DNA from: an uncultured Planktomarina sp.
Lineage (GTDB): Bacteria > Pseudomonadota > Alphaproteobacteria > Rhodobacterales > Rhodobacteraceae
NCBI GenBank assembly: GCA_913047725.1
Contig: CAJWTH010000008.1
Span: 1-36,501, forward strand
Direction: 5' to 3'
DNA: 36,501 nucleotides
In this document: positions 1 through 8,270 of the stretch, piece after piece
Position numbering within the stretch: the stretch's first letter is position 1
How the letters are laid out: each line of letters starts with the position of its first letter
Translations under genes and position numbers: made by a program
Notes under the pieces: model-generated
What the model was told of the DNA's origin: nothing
What the model saw: the letters and a program-made list of their open reading frames with translations, nothing else
Databases searched by the model: none

Positions 1-2
1 GA

Positions 3-443
3 CCAGAGTGGAAACCCAGTGAGGGTGATAAGTGGACATTTATTAATGATGAATCGGAGGCAATAAAATATATTTCATCACCGCTAAATGTATTTCTTGC
101 AACAGGACGACAAAGTCTCTTTAAGTTTAAAAATATCAGAAATTCCCGACTTTATTGCCGTCAAATTGACCCCCCAGATATGCCTTTCCCATGGTTAAAT
201 GGTACCTTTATAATCGCTCGACCACCGTTTTCTGAAGTTGCTGAAAAAGCACTTTTTATAGAGTTAAATATTGACGTATTAATTGTAAAAAACTCTGGAG
301 GTTCCGCAAGTCGTACTAAATTAGATGCGGCGCGTAGCCTAGAAATACCAGTTTTGATGATCAACCGACCACCTCCAACGCCAGCTTCAACACTAAGGTC
401 GTTGACCGAGATTAAAATTTGGTTGGATAATTTGAATAAATAA
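3..443 (+). CDS. cobK: Precorrin-6A reductase CobK (3' part, 5' end outside window)
   Basis: This is the C-terminal part of a CobK/CbiJ-family reductase, which reduces precorrin-6A with NADPH in cobalamin ring synthesis. The open frame runs from the window edge to TAA at 441-443, so the gene is truncated on the left and about 146 residues are visible. Family landmarks are visible: 'FLATGRQSLFKF', a DPP motif, 'IIARPPF', and the C-terminal block 'LIVKNSGGSASRTKLDAA' followed by 'PVLMINRP', which is highly characteristic of CobK. The internal ATG at 180 is not the start, because the conserved sequence continues upstream of it. An AT-rich 150-base gap with no recognisable element follows. The gene implies that the cell makes its own B12, which is relevant to the corrinoid-activator homologue further right. 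Confidence 0.88.
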   Translation, partial: PEWKPSEGDKWTFINDESEAIKYISSPLNVFLATGRQSLFKFKNIRNSRLYCRQIDPPDMPFPWLNGTFIIARPPFSEVAEKALFIELNIDVLIVKNSGGSASRTKLDAARSLEIPVLMINRPPPTPASTLRSLTEIKIWLDNLNK

Positions 444-593
444 TCATGATAAAAAAAGCTGAAGTTTAATTAAATATATTCTGACTGATAATTAAAATAT
501 AATATAGTTCTAGAATTGATTTTCACCATTAGTCCGTTGCAGCGATTTTTGTATCAGCATATGACAATAATATAATTAGAACAGAGATGTATA

Positions 594-1262
594 ATGACCC
601 GCATTTTAAAATCAGATACTCGGATGCCAGACAGTGGCACCATTCACAGTGCAGTTATATTTCTGCATGGTTATGGTGCTAATGGAGCAGATTTACTTGG
701 GTTGGCCGATATGTTGGCGGAGCACATGCCAGACACGCTATTCTTGGCACCAGATGCCCCAGAAGTGACCTCAACGTCTGCCACCGGTCTGCAGTGGTTT
801 CCAATTCCTTGGATTGATGGGTCATCAGAAGAGGATGCCTTAATCGGCTTGCGTTCGGCCACACAAGACCTAGATTCATATTTAGATGGAATTATGATCG
901 ACTATGATTTGTTACCAGAACAGGTTTTGGTCTTTGGGTTTTCACAGGGAACCATGATGGCTCTACACGTGGTGCCACGGCGAGAAGATCCAATTGCAGG
1001 AGTTGTGGCCTTTTCAGGCAGGCTTTTAGAACCTGAGGCATTGGTGGATGATGCCACCGCTTTTTTTCCAATATTGCTTGTGCATGGTGACGAAGATGAT
1101 GTCGTGCCAGTGGACTCATTGCCTAAGGCTGTTGAAGGCCTTCAAGCTGCTGGATTTAAGGACGTATATGCGCATATCATGAAAGGTGGTTCACATGGCA
1201 TAGCTCCAGACGGATTACAGGTTGCGCTTGCCTTTATGCGTCAGCAACTTGGCATGGAATAG
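594..1262 (+). CDS. Alpha/beta hydrolase, phospholipase/carboxylesterase family
   Basis: A 222-residue cytosolic serine hydrolase of the Abhydrolase_2 (phospholipase/carboxylesterase, YpfH/EstB-like) family, of typical length. The oxyanion region is 'FLHGYGANGADL' (about 23-34). The nucleophile elbow is GFSQG with Ser117, the acid is in 'HGDEDDVVP' with Asp168, and the base is His201 in 'GGSHGI', so the triad is complete. There is no signal peptide or membrane segment. The ATG at 594 is the first start in frame and only a weak ribosome site (AGAG) precedes it. The natural substrate (short acyl esters, lysophospholipid or acyl-protein) cannot be told from sequence. It stands alone: a 22-base hairpin lies between it and the next gene. 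Confidence 0.88.
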   Translation: MTRILKSDTRMPDSGTIHSAVIFLHGYGANGADLLGLADMLAEHMPDTLFLAPDAPEVTSTSATGLQWFPIPWIDGSSEEDALIGLRSATQDLDSYLDGIMIDYDLLPEQVLVFGFSQGTMMALHVVPRREDPIAGVVAFSGRLLEPEALVDDATAFFPILLVHGDEDDVVPVDSLPKAVEGLQAAGFKDVYAHIMKGGSHGIAPDGLQVALAFMRQQLGME

Positions 1263-1317
1263 AAAAACGCACAAATAAACTAAATACAGGGTTTGTTTGA
1301 CTAAGGGCACTAGATAT

Positions 1318-1339
1318 AGTTCTATCAGTTGATAGAACT
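1318..1339 (+). other. Perfect hairpin between the esterase and HNH genes
   Basis: The arms AGTTCTATC and GATAGAACT form a 9-bp perfect stem with an AGTT loop. No U-run follows, so it is a poor intrinsic terminator; it could be an operator, a pause site or an mRNA-protecting hairpin. It ends at the TTG at 1339 that could be read as an early start of the HNH gene, which is one reason for preferring the later ATG. Confidence 0.6.
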
Positions 1340-1389
1340 TGCCCAATATTTCTGGGAAAATTTATTCATATGGGTTTGAGGCTGTTGGA

Positions 1390-1974
1390 ATGGGTGAGGA
1401 ATTTAGGACAGAGTTTGTTAGAGATGCAGCTTCATTGAAGCAAAAGCCTGCGTTAGTTTTAAACGCTGACTATAGGCCTCTTTGTTACTATCCGCTATCT
1501 TTATGGAGCTGGCAAGATGCGGTTAAAGCAGCTTGGCTTGATCGGGTTCAAATAGTTGCGGAATATGACGATATTGTAAGATCACCAACGACTGAGATAC
1601 GCATTCCGTCCGTAGTCGTTCTCCGAGACTATGTAAAACCAAGGAATACCGTAGCGTTTACGCGGTTTAATTTGTTTTTGCGAGATGAATTTTCCTGTCA
1701 GTATTGTGGGGCGCTTGGCGATTTAACATTTGATCATGTAGTTCCACGAACCCACGGCGGTGTCACAAGCTGGGAAAACGTTGTTGCGGCTTGCTCAACT
1801 TGCAATCTTAAGAAAGGATCGCGGGGTTTGAAGCAAACAGGTATGAATCTACGTAAAATAGTAAAACAGCCGAAGGCGGAAGAGTTACGAAATATTGGAC
1901 GAAAATTTCCACCAAATCACTTACACGAAAGCTGGTTTGATTTTCTATATTGGGATGCAGAGTTGAAGGCTTAA
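1390..1974 (+). CDS. HNH endonuclease family protein
   Basis: A 194-residue HNH nuclease-fold protein. The N-terminal half ('KPALVLNADYRPLCYYPLSLWSWQDAVKAAWLDRV') matches a widespread alphaproteobacterial HNH family. The C-terminal half carries the zinc-finger HNH core: C103-x2-C106, then 'FDHVVPRTHGG' with Asp115-His116, the Asn130 helix, and C135-x2-C138-Asn139. These are the expected metal-binding and catalytic residues. I chose ATG 1390 because GAGG at 1378-1381 lies eight bases before it and the conserved sequence starts just after. A TTG at 1339 would add 17 residues overlapping a hairpin. The last codon overlaps the convergent radical SAM gene by four bases (TTAA). The biological role is unknown; nothing nearby suggests restriction or phage. 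Confidence 0.88.
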   Translation: MGEEFRTEFVRDAASLKQKPALVLNADYRPLCYYPLSLWSWQDAVKAAWLDRVQIVAEYDDIVRSPTTEIRIPSVVVLRDYVKPRNTVAFTRFNLFLRDEFSCQYCGALGDLTFDHVVPRTHGGVTSWENVVAACSTCNLKKGSRGLKQTGMNLRKIVKQPKAEELRNIGRKFPPNHLHESWFDFLYWDAELKA

Positions 1975-2921
1975 TGTGAACAGCTCGCTCCGCCTAAAAC
2001 GCAAAACTTACTGCAGGTAGCGTGGTTCAAGGACACATCTACCTCTGCTTCCTTAAGAGTATAGCCTAATTCAAACTCACTGCTCGTAGTAATTAGGGTA
2101 CATGCCAAAACAACGGGTTTTTTCATACCGTTTCGTTTAACTACCATGCGAGAGTACGAGCACATAACAGTGTCAGGATCTTTTTCCAATTTATTCCAGC
2201 AGTCATTTGTAATTTCAGGTGTTTCGATATTTTCGTTTATTTCAGGGAATAAAATTGTATCTGTCGGGTCGTTTGCATCAATTGCATACCGTCTTTTTTT
2301 GAAGAGTTTGCTATAACCTGCGCGTGTTTCTAACTCTGTTTCACCCCAGATTGTTCGGCCTGCCACGCTGGTGCTAATATTTGTGTCACGCAACCAATCC
2401 ATTCCCTGCAATGTTTTTTCGAACGCGCCTAATCCGCGTTCTGTATCGTGCTGTATTGCTTTGAAGTGATCCAAAGAAATGCGTAATTTTATTTTATAAG
2501 GAAATAATTTATTTAGCTTTACCAGGCCTTCTTTTATATTTTTGCGCATCATGGGTTGCATTGCATTAGTTAGAATTAAGACCACATAGTTTCTGTTCAG
2601 ACAGCGCTCTATAATTCCAAGAATTTCTGGATTCATGAAAGGTTCACCACCGGTCAACCCTATTTCAGCAACGGGCCATTTCTGAGTAACTAATTGATCC
2701 AAATATTCACTAACTTCGTTTGCACTAATATAAACTAAGGCATTATTAGTTGGACTACTTTTAATATAACAATTTTGGCATTTAATATTGCAAAGAGTGC
2801 CAGTATTAAACCAAAGTATTTTTGGACTTTTTAGCGCCACACGCGCGCGGCGCTTACCGTTTTCCGTAATCCATGGATCTTCAAATTTACGCCTAGTGTT
2901 TTGCTCGTTTTTATCAAACAT
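1971..2921 (-). CDS. Radical SAM protein with cysteine-rich C-terminal tail, function unknown
   Basis: A 316-residue radical S-adenosylmethionine protein. The cluster motif is C44-x3-C48-x2-C51 ('CNIKCQNCY'), followed by the SAM-binding 'LTGGEP' at about 89-94. The barrel strands 'VVLILTNA' and 'KLRISLDH' are visible. After about residue 240 there are six more cysteines (241, 254, 274, 303, 307, 314), ending in 'CSKFCVLGGASC', consistent with a SPASM- or Twitch-like auxiliary Fe-S cluster. Families of this layout act on peptides, tungsto/molybdopterin precursors or small molecules, but no substrate can be assigned and no precursor peptide is visible nearby. It is a single gene reading leftward, with its stop overlapping the HNH stop by four bases. 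The ATG at 2921 is the first in-frame start. Confidence 0.85.
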   Translation of the reverse strand: MFDKNEQNTRRKFEDPWITENGKRRARVALKSPKILWFNTGTLCNIKCQNCYIKSSPTNNALVYISANEVSEYLDQLVTQKWPVAEIGLTGGEPFMNPEILGIIERCLNRNYVVLILTNAMQPMMRKNIKEGLVKLNKLFPYKIKLRISLDHFKAIQHDTERGLGAFEKTLQGMDWLRDTNISTSVAGRTIWGETELETRAGYSKLFKKRRYAIDANDPTDTILFPEINENIETPEITNDCWNKLEKDPDTVMCSYSRMVVKRNGMKKPVVLACTLITTSSEFELGYTLKEAEVDVSLNHATCSKFCVLGGASCSH

Positions 2922-3001
2922 GCTAAACTCTTTATATGTTTAAATAATTATTGTAATTTGGTGTTGGAGGTGAACTAAAAAAAGTAGGAAGTAAATACAC
3001 T

Positions 3002-3013
3002 GCCAGCGCAAAC
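3002..3013. promoter_or_regulatory. Possible upstream half-operator of the zwf operon
   Basis: GCCAGCGCAAAC shares the AGCGCAAAC core with the site 61 bases downstream, and differs at three positions from the palindrome ahead of the xylF-type gene. About six helical turns separate the two zwf sites, a spacing that would allow looping by a LacI-family tetramer. Alone it would be weak evidence. Confidence 0.4.
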
Positions 3014-3062
3014 ATATTTTCATGTTGCTCTGGAAAAATCTAAGGAGCCTTTGTAAGACTTC

Positions 3063-3074
3063 GTTAGCGCAAAC
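3063..3074. promoter_or_regulatory. LacI-family-type operator upstream of zwf
   Basis: GTTAGCGCAAAC differs by one base from the perfect palindrome GTTAGCGCTAAC found at 9954-9965 before the sugar importer. The central CG and 12-14 base palindrome are typical of LacI-family operators. It ends 18 bases before the zwf ATG, where a bound repressor would block initiation or early elongation. No LacI-family gene lies in the window. Confidence 0.6.
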
Positions 3075-3092
3075 AATTAGAAGGTGTCCTAA

Positions 3093-4544
3093 ATGGCTTC
3101 TCGTATAATTCCAGTTGATACCTTTGACTTAGTAATTTTTGGGGGCACCGGTGATCTTGCCCGCCGCAAAATACTACCAGGATTGTTTCGCCGTTTCTGC
3201 GCCTCTCAAATTCCAAAAGAATCTCGGATTATTGGGGTCGCTCGAACGCACCTAGAGAGAAAAGACTATCTATTATTAGCCCATGACTCAATTACTGAGT
3301 TTAGTGGAAATCATATAATCGACAAAGAATATCTAGAGGCATTTTTAGGGATGCTCCACTACATAAAAGTTGATGCTCAGGGTGAGGACGGTTGGGAAGA
3401 ATTAGGAGAGCTTGTCCGAAAAGATGTAGTAAATGCATACTACTTGTCGGTGGGGCCTAATTTGTTTGGAGAAATTGCCTCTCGGTTAAATAAATGGAAC
3501 ATCGCTACCCCAGAATCCAGAGTAGTAATTGAGAAGCCATTTGGCCACGATTTATCAAGTGCAAAAAAATTAAATGGAATTTTATCACAATATTTTAGTG
3601 AAAACCAAATTTATCGTATTGACCATTATCTGGGCAAAGAAACCGTACAGAATTTAATGGCTGTTAGATTTGGAAATCTTTTGTTCGAACCATTATGGAA
3701 CTCACAGTATATAGATCACATTCAAATATCTGTGGCAGAGACGGTGGGTGTAGGTGGGCGCGGCGCATACTACGATAAATCCGGTGCGATGCGTGATATG
3801 GTCCAAAACCACCTGATGCAACTATTATGTTTAATTGCGATGGAGCCTCCTTCGCAATTTAATCCAAATTCTGTTCGTGACGAAAAGTTAAAAGTTATTC
3901 GAGCTTTGGCAGATGTTGAACCGCATCATATCGTTCGTGGTCAATACGATCTTACAAAAACAGAACAAAGTTATCGGCAGGATGCTGAAAACTCACATAG
4001 TTTTACGGAAAGCTATGTTGCAATTAAGACAGAAGTTAATAACTGGCGATGGGCTGGGGTACCCTTTTATTTGCGCACGGGCAAAAAGTTGAAAATGCGC
4101 TCTTCTGAGATCGCGATTATCTTTAAAGAATTACCACATTCTATTTTTGAGAAAGGGGAAGGGGAGAAGCAAAACATTCTCGCGATTCAGCTTCAACCCA
4201 ACGAGGGTATGACTTTGGACGTTACTATTAAGGAACCAGGTCCAGGCGGTATGCGGCTAATAAATGTGCCATTAGATATGACTTTTGCCGAAGCTCTTGG
4301 AGACCATGGCGAAGATAATCCAGACGCATATGAACGCTTAATAATGGATGTCATCCGTGGCAATCAAACGCTATTTATGCGAGGAGATGAGGTTGAAGCT
4401 GCGTGGATGTGGACAGATCCAATTATTAAGGCCTGGGAGAGCCGAAATGACGTGCCAAAATTATACGACGCCGGCAGTGCAGGTCCCGAAGATGCAATGG
4501 CTCTTATTCAGCGCGATAATCGACTATGGCGTGAAATCAAATAA
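3093..4544 (+). CDS. zwf: Glucose-6-phosphate 1-dehydrogenase
   Basis: A 483-residue enzyme oxidising glucose 6-phosphate to 6-phosphogluconolactone with NAD(P)+, the entry to the Entner-Doudoroff and oxidative pentose phosphate routes. The Rossmann motif GGTGDLARRK is at 17-26, the EKPFG block at 147-151, and the active-site signature RIDHYLGKE at 175-183 (catalytic His178, substrate Lys182). Length is normal. ATG 3093 has AAGGTG at 3081-3086, six bases upstream. It is the first gene of zwf-pgl-pgi: its TAA overlaps the pgl ATG by one base, so translation is likely coupled. Two LacI-type sites sit upstream, which suggests control by sugar availability. Confidence 0.97.
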   Translation: MASRIIPVDTFDLVIFGGTGDLARRKILPGLFRRFCASQIPKESRIIGVARTHLERKDYLLLAHDSITEFSGNHIIDKEYLEAFLGMLHYIKVDAQGEDGWEELGELVRKDVVNAYYLSVGPNLFGEIASRLNKWNIATPESRVVIEKPFGHDLSSAKKLNGILSQYFSENQIYRIDHYLGKETVQNLMAVRFGNLLFEPLWNSQYIDHIQISVAETVGVGGRGAYYDKSGAMRDMVQNHLMQLLCLIAMEPPSQFNPNSVRDEKLKVIRALADVEPHHIVRGQYDLTKTEQSYRQDAENSHSFTESYVAIKTEVNNWRWAGVPFYLRTGKKLKMRSSEIAIIFKELPHSIFEKGEGEKQNILAIQLQPNEGMTLDVTIKEPGPGGMRLINVPLDMTFAEALGDHGEDNPDAYERLIMDVIRGNQTLFMRGDEVEAAWMWTDPIIKAWESRNDVPKLYDAGSAGPEDAMALIQRDNRLWREIK

Positions 4545-5221
4545 TGCTTTTCAGAGATTATAAAACTTCGGAAACTCTTATGCAGAGTTTGGCTAGTACA
4601 GTAGAAGTAGAACTGAGTAATGCAATTAAAAATAGGGGGCTGGCTACCTTTGTTGTACCGGGCGGCACAACTCCCAAGCCTTTTTTCAACATCATAAGAG
4701 ATTCTGATATTGAATGGGAAAAAATTACTATATTTCCCACTGATGAACGCTGGGTTAGTATGGAAAATTCACGCTCAAACGCGCGATTGATCCAAAGAGA
4801 GCTGTTAACAGGTCGTGCTTCCAAAGCTAATTTTGTGACGTTGTATAAAAAAAATAAAACCTTGGACCAAGGAGCTTCGTTATTAGCGGAAAATATTTCC
4901 AATTATTTACCCATTGATGTGTTGGTTCTTGGAATGGGTGTGGATATGCATACAGCGTCGCTTTTTCCGGGATCACCTGGATTGGCTTTGGCTCAAAGCA
5001 TGAATGCAGCTGAGGTGGTTCCAGTTACACCATTGGATAACAGTCTGGAGCCTAGGGTTACTTTGAGTGCAAGAGTACTTGAAAAAGCAGTTAATACTCA
5101 TGTTTTAATTATTGGTTTGGAAAAGAAAAATGCTGTAAAAGAGGCAGAGAAAAGAGAGCCTGCGTCGGCTCCCATTTCTCAATTTCTCCCAAATGCGACT
5201 GTGCATTGGAGTCCAGTTTAA
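4544..5221 (+). CDS. pgl: 6-phosphogluconolactonase
   Basis: A 225-residue lactonase of the SOL/DevB type that hydrolyses 6-phosphogluconolactone to 6-phosphogluconate. Visible landmarks are 'VPGGTTPKPFF' (phosphate-binding loop), 'FPTDERWV', and 'LGMGVDMHTASLFPGSP'. The last varies from the textbook GMGEDGHTASLFP form, but the His and following core are kept. It starts in a TAATG overlap with zwf and ends eight bases before the preferred pgi start, so it is the middle gene of a three-gene operon handling glucose 6-phosphate. Length is slightly below the usual 230-240 residues. No signal peptide; the enzyme is cytosolic. Confidence 0.95.
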   Translation: MLFRDYKTSETLMQSLASTVEVELSNAIKNRGLATFVVPGGTTPKPFFNIIRDSDIEWEKITIFPTDERWVSMENSRSNARLIQRELLTGRASKANFVTLYKKNKTLDQGASLLAENISNYLPIDVLVLGMGVDMHTASLFPGSPGLALAQSMNAAEVVPVTPLDNSLEPRVTLSARVLEKAVNTHVLIIGLEKKNAVKEAEKREPASAPISQFLPNATVHWSPV

Positions 5222-5229
5222 GGATGAGT

Positions 5230-6822
5230 ATGTTTCAAGAATTAAAAAATAAATTTTTATCCGTCTGTAAAAGAAGAATAGATACCCTAATTGATCAGGC
5301 GCGTGTTGATATTTTTTGTGTAGAAACTGATGGCTTATTTTTTGACTACTCTAAAACCAATATTGATTTAGAAACTCGTGGTAAGTTATTAGAATTAGTA
5401 GTTAATACTGACGTAATAGCTAGACGCGATGCTATGTTTTTTGGAAAAAAAATTAATGTAAGTGAAAATAGAGCCGTGCTGCATACAGCGTTGCGGAAGT
5501 CGACAGGGCGGGTGTTTGTTGATGGTAAGGACGTGATCCCAGCAGTGCTTAAAACTCGCGCCCGAATGTTCGATTTTTCTGATGCAGTGCAAACTGGCAA
5601 AGTTAGCGGGCAGGGTGGTAAATACACTGACGTTGTTAATATTGGTATTGGTGGTTCGGATCTTGGTCCAGCCATGGCTTATTTAGCTCTTAAACCTTAT
5701 ACAAATGGGCCAAAATGTCACTATGTGAGTAATATAGATGGAGCGCACATACACGATGTTCTGGCTGATCTTAATCCAGAAACTACTTTGGTAATTGTTG
5801 CTTCAAAAACCTTTACGACCGTCGAAACTTTAACAAACGCTAAAACTGCGTTTAAGTGGATGGCTGATAGCGTTTCGGAACCTGGAGCCCAATTTGTAGC
5901 TTTAAGTTCCTCAAAAGAAAAAACAGCAGAGTTTGGGATACCAAACAGCCAGGTATTTGGTTTTGAAGATTGGGTGGGCGGTCGTTATTCTTTGTGGGGA
6001 CCAATTGGTCTAAGTTTGGTGATTGCTATTGGCAAAGAACACTTTTCTAATTTCTTAAATGGTGCCCAGTCTATGGATGAGCACTTTCAAAAGTCAGAAA
6101 AAGGTCAGAATTTACCTGTAATTATGGCTTTAGTTGGTATTTGGCACGCACAAATTTGTGGCTACTCTACGCGGGCCGTATTGCCCTACGAGCAAAGGCT
6201 CTCAAGACTGCCAGCCTACCTACAACAGTTAGAGATGGAGTCAAACGGAAAAGGTGTTGGAATTGAAGGTAAGGATTTATTGACAAAGTCAGGACCAATT
6301 GTTTGGGGTGAGCCTGGTACAAACGGGCAACATGCTTTTTACCAACTTATTCATCAAGGCACACATGTCGTTCCTTGTGAATTTATGATTGCCAAGCAAA
6401 GTCACGAAGCAGACCTAAAGCACCATCATCAGCTCCTACAAGCAAATTGTCTGGCACAATCTCAAGCATTGATGTCCGGACGAAACATAGAAACAGCCCG
6501 TTCTATGACTGCTAAGCTAGGCTTTATGGGTAAAGAGTTGGAGCAACAGGCCCGCCAACGAGTATTCGAAGGAAATCGTCCATCAACTACTTTAGTCTAT
6601 TCAAAACTTACTCCCTTTTGTTTGGGGCAAATAATAGCCTTGTATGAACACCGCGTTTTTGTGGAGGGAGTCATTTTGGGTATTAATTCTTTTGACCAGT
6701 GGGGCGTAGAGCTTGGCAAAGAACTTGCAACAGAACTTGCTCCAGTACTTGACGGAAGTAATTCCGCTACCAATTACGACCTTTCAACCCAAAACCTTGT
6801 TTCAAAACTTAGTAGTGAATGA
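5230..6822 (+). CDS. pgi: Glucose-6-phosphate isomerase
   Basis: A 530-residue enzyme that interconverts glucose 6-phosphate and fructose 6-phosphate. Family motifs are visible in order: 'NIGIGGSDLGP', 'SKTFTTVETLTNA', the PGI signature 'WVGGRYSLWGPIGLS', 'QLEMESNGKG', and 'GEPGTNGQHAFYQLIHQGT'. I set the start at ATG 5230, because AAGG at 5220-5223 lies six bases upstream. An in-frame ATG at 5224 is too close to that site, and a TTG at 5206 would overlap pgl. Third gene of zwf-pgl-pgi. In an Entner-Doudoroff cell it lets fructose- or gluconeogenesis-derived carbon cycle back to glucose 6-phosphate. No clear terminator follows; the 101-base gap to the next gene is AT-rich. Confidence 0.97.
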   Translation: MFQELKNKFLSVCKRRIDTLIDQARVDIFCVETDGLFFDYSKTNIDLETRGKLLELVVNTDVIARRDAMFFGKKINVSENRAVLHTALRKSTGRVFVDGKDVIPAVLKTRARMFDFSDAVQTGKVSGQGGKYTDVVNIGIGGSDLGPAMAYLALKPYTNGPKCHYVSNIDGAHIHDVLADLNPETTLVIVASKTFTTVETLTNAKTAFKWMADSVSEPGAQFVALSSSKEKTAEFGIPNSQVFGFEDWVGGRYSLWGPIGLSLVIAIGKEHFSNFLNGAQSMDEHFQKSEKGQNLPVIMALVGIWHAQICGYSTRAVLPYEQRLSRLPAYLQQLEMESNGKGVGIEGKDLLTKSGPIVWGEPGTNGQHAFYQLIHQGTHVVPCEFMIAKQSHEADLKHHHQLLQANCLAQSQALMSGRNIETARSMTAKLGFMGKELEQQARQRVFEGNRPSTTLVYSKLTPFCLGQIIALYEHRVFVEGVILGINSFDQWGVELGKELATELAPVLDGSNSATNYDLSTQNLVSKLSSE

Positions 6823-6923
6823 TGTTTTTTAATTTCAAAAAAATAGGTTATGGAATTAGCTTTCTATTTGATGTTAACCGAGTGAATATGACACATTTTA
6901 ATTCTGTAAAGTTGCTGACATGA

Positions 6924-8270
6924 TTGAAAAAACAAAGTAGGATCATACGCTTGTATAGAATTATTTTTTTTACTTATATTCTTTTAACTCAAGCGGCAGT
7001 GGCTGCGGATTTACCTTTGCCGTTGACCGACAGTGACTTTCGTACCGTTGAGCGAGCGGAGGCAGAGTTAGGTCAGCTGTTATTTTATGATCCAATTTTG
7101 TCTGGAAACAAAGAAGTTGCCTGCGCAACTTGTCACCACCCAGCCTTTGGCACTGGAGACGGTCTTTCTTTATCACTTGGTGATGGAGGCAGTGGCCTTG
7201 GTTTAAGTCGTGTTGTTGATTCAAAGAACTTGCCTGAACAGAGAGTTCCTCGGAACGCACAACCATTGTTTAACCTTGGAGCAAAACAATTCCAGGTACT
7301 TTTTCACGATGGGCGCGTGGAAGTTGACACCTCACGGAGTTCTGGGCTGCGCACCCCTTTGGAAGATGAGATGGTAAGTGGGTTTGCCTCCATTATATCA
7401 GCGCAAACGATGTTTCCTGTGCTTTCGGGTGATGAAATGGCTGGTCATTATTCGGAAAATGAGGTTTCACAAGCTGTAAGACGCGGCACACTTACCGGCA
7501 AAAATGGTGCATGGGATTTGATCGCACAGCGAATAGCCTCAATTCCTCAGTATGTTCAAAATTTTACTAATGTTTACAAAAATATATCTAGTCCAAGTGA
7601 TATCGCCTTTACTGATATATCAAATGCAATTGCATCATTCATGGAGTTTGAGTGGCGATCTGACACAGCACCCTTCGATGCTTATTTGAAAAATCAAAAA
7701 CAGCTGACAGCGGTTGCACATAATGGATTAAAGCTTTTTTACGGTGAAGCTGGTTGTGCCACTTGCCATAGTGGGGCGTTACTCACTGACCATAATTTTC
7801 ATGCAATGGGTCAGCCACAGATTGGGCCAGGCAAAGCAGCGCGCTTTCAGTCGCATGCCCGTGATGAAGGTCGGTTTCGTGTAACAGGTGTTGTTGCTGA
7901 TAAATACGCTTTTCGTACTCCATCGTTACGAAATGTGGAATTCACAGGGCCATGGGGACACGCAGGTGCCTATAGCGATTTAAGCGCGTTTGTTACAGCA
8001 CATGCTGACCCTCGTGCTGCACTTTATAATTTTGACCGTTCTGGCGTTGTGTTAACGCAATTTGACACTGTAGATTGGCGTATCATGGATAATCCAACTG
8101 AGGTAGCTGCCATAGCGGATGCGGTTAGTATTACGGCCGTACAATTAACATCCAAGGAAGTGTCAGAAATAGTAGCTTTTTTGGGATCGTTAACAGACGC
8201 AACAGCCCTTACTGGGCGGTTAGGTATTCCAGATTCAGTCCCAAGTGGTCTGGTAATACCCAACCCCTAG
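6924..8270 (+). CDS. Di-haem cytochrome c peroxidase / MauG-like protein, secreted
   Basis: A 448-residue periplasmic di-haem protein of the bacterial cytochrome c peroxidase/MauG superfamily. An N-terminal signal peptide (KK, then a hydrophobic run to about residue 28, 'AAVAAD') precedes two c-haem motifs: C67-A-T-C70-H71 and C278-A-T-C281-H282. 'FGTGDGLSLSLG' after the first haem and 'FRTPSLRNVEFTGPWGHAGAY' near the C-terminus are family hallmarks. Known members reduce H2O2 or perform long-range protein oxidation; which applies here cannot be seen. The start is TTG 6924. Stops lie upstream in frame, and the ATG at 6920 opens a different frame that ends after six codons. It is longer than classical peroxidases (about 320-350 residues). 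Its stop overlaps the convergent CRTAC1 gene by four bases (CTAG). Confidence 0.88.
   Translation: MKKQSRIIRLYRIIFFTYILLTQAAVAADLPLPLTDSDFRTVERAEAELGQLLFYDPILSGNKEVACATCHHPAFGTGDGLSLSLGDGGSGLGLSRVVDSKNLPEQRVPRNAQPLFNLGAKQFQVLFHDGRVEVDTSRSSGLRTPLEDEMVSGFASIISAQTMFPVLSGDEMAGHYSENEVSQAVRRGTLTGKNGAWDLIAQRIASIPQYVQNFTNVYKNISSPSDIAFTDISNAIASFMEFEWRSDTAPFDAYLKNQKQLTAVAHNGLKLFYGEAGCATCHSGALLTDHNFHAMGQPQIGPGKAARFQSHARDEGRFRVTGVVADKYAFRTPSLRNVEFTGPWGHAGAYSDLSAFVTAHADPRAALYNFDRSGVVLTQFDTVDWRIMDNPTEVAAIADAVSITAVQLTSKEVSEIVAFLGSLTDATALTGRLGIPDSVPSGLVIPNP

Noticed and set aside
4558-4902. 114-codon minus-strand open frame within pgl
   Set aside because: Fully antisense to pgl, low-complexity translation and no independent support.
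7400-7408. AGCGCAAAC, matching the core of the zwf operator
   Set aside because: It lies inside the di-haem peroxidase coding sequence, far from any start, and lacks the outer GTT; probably chance.
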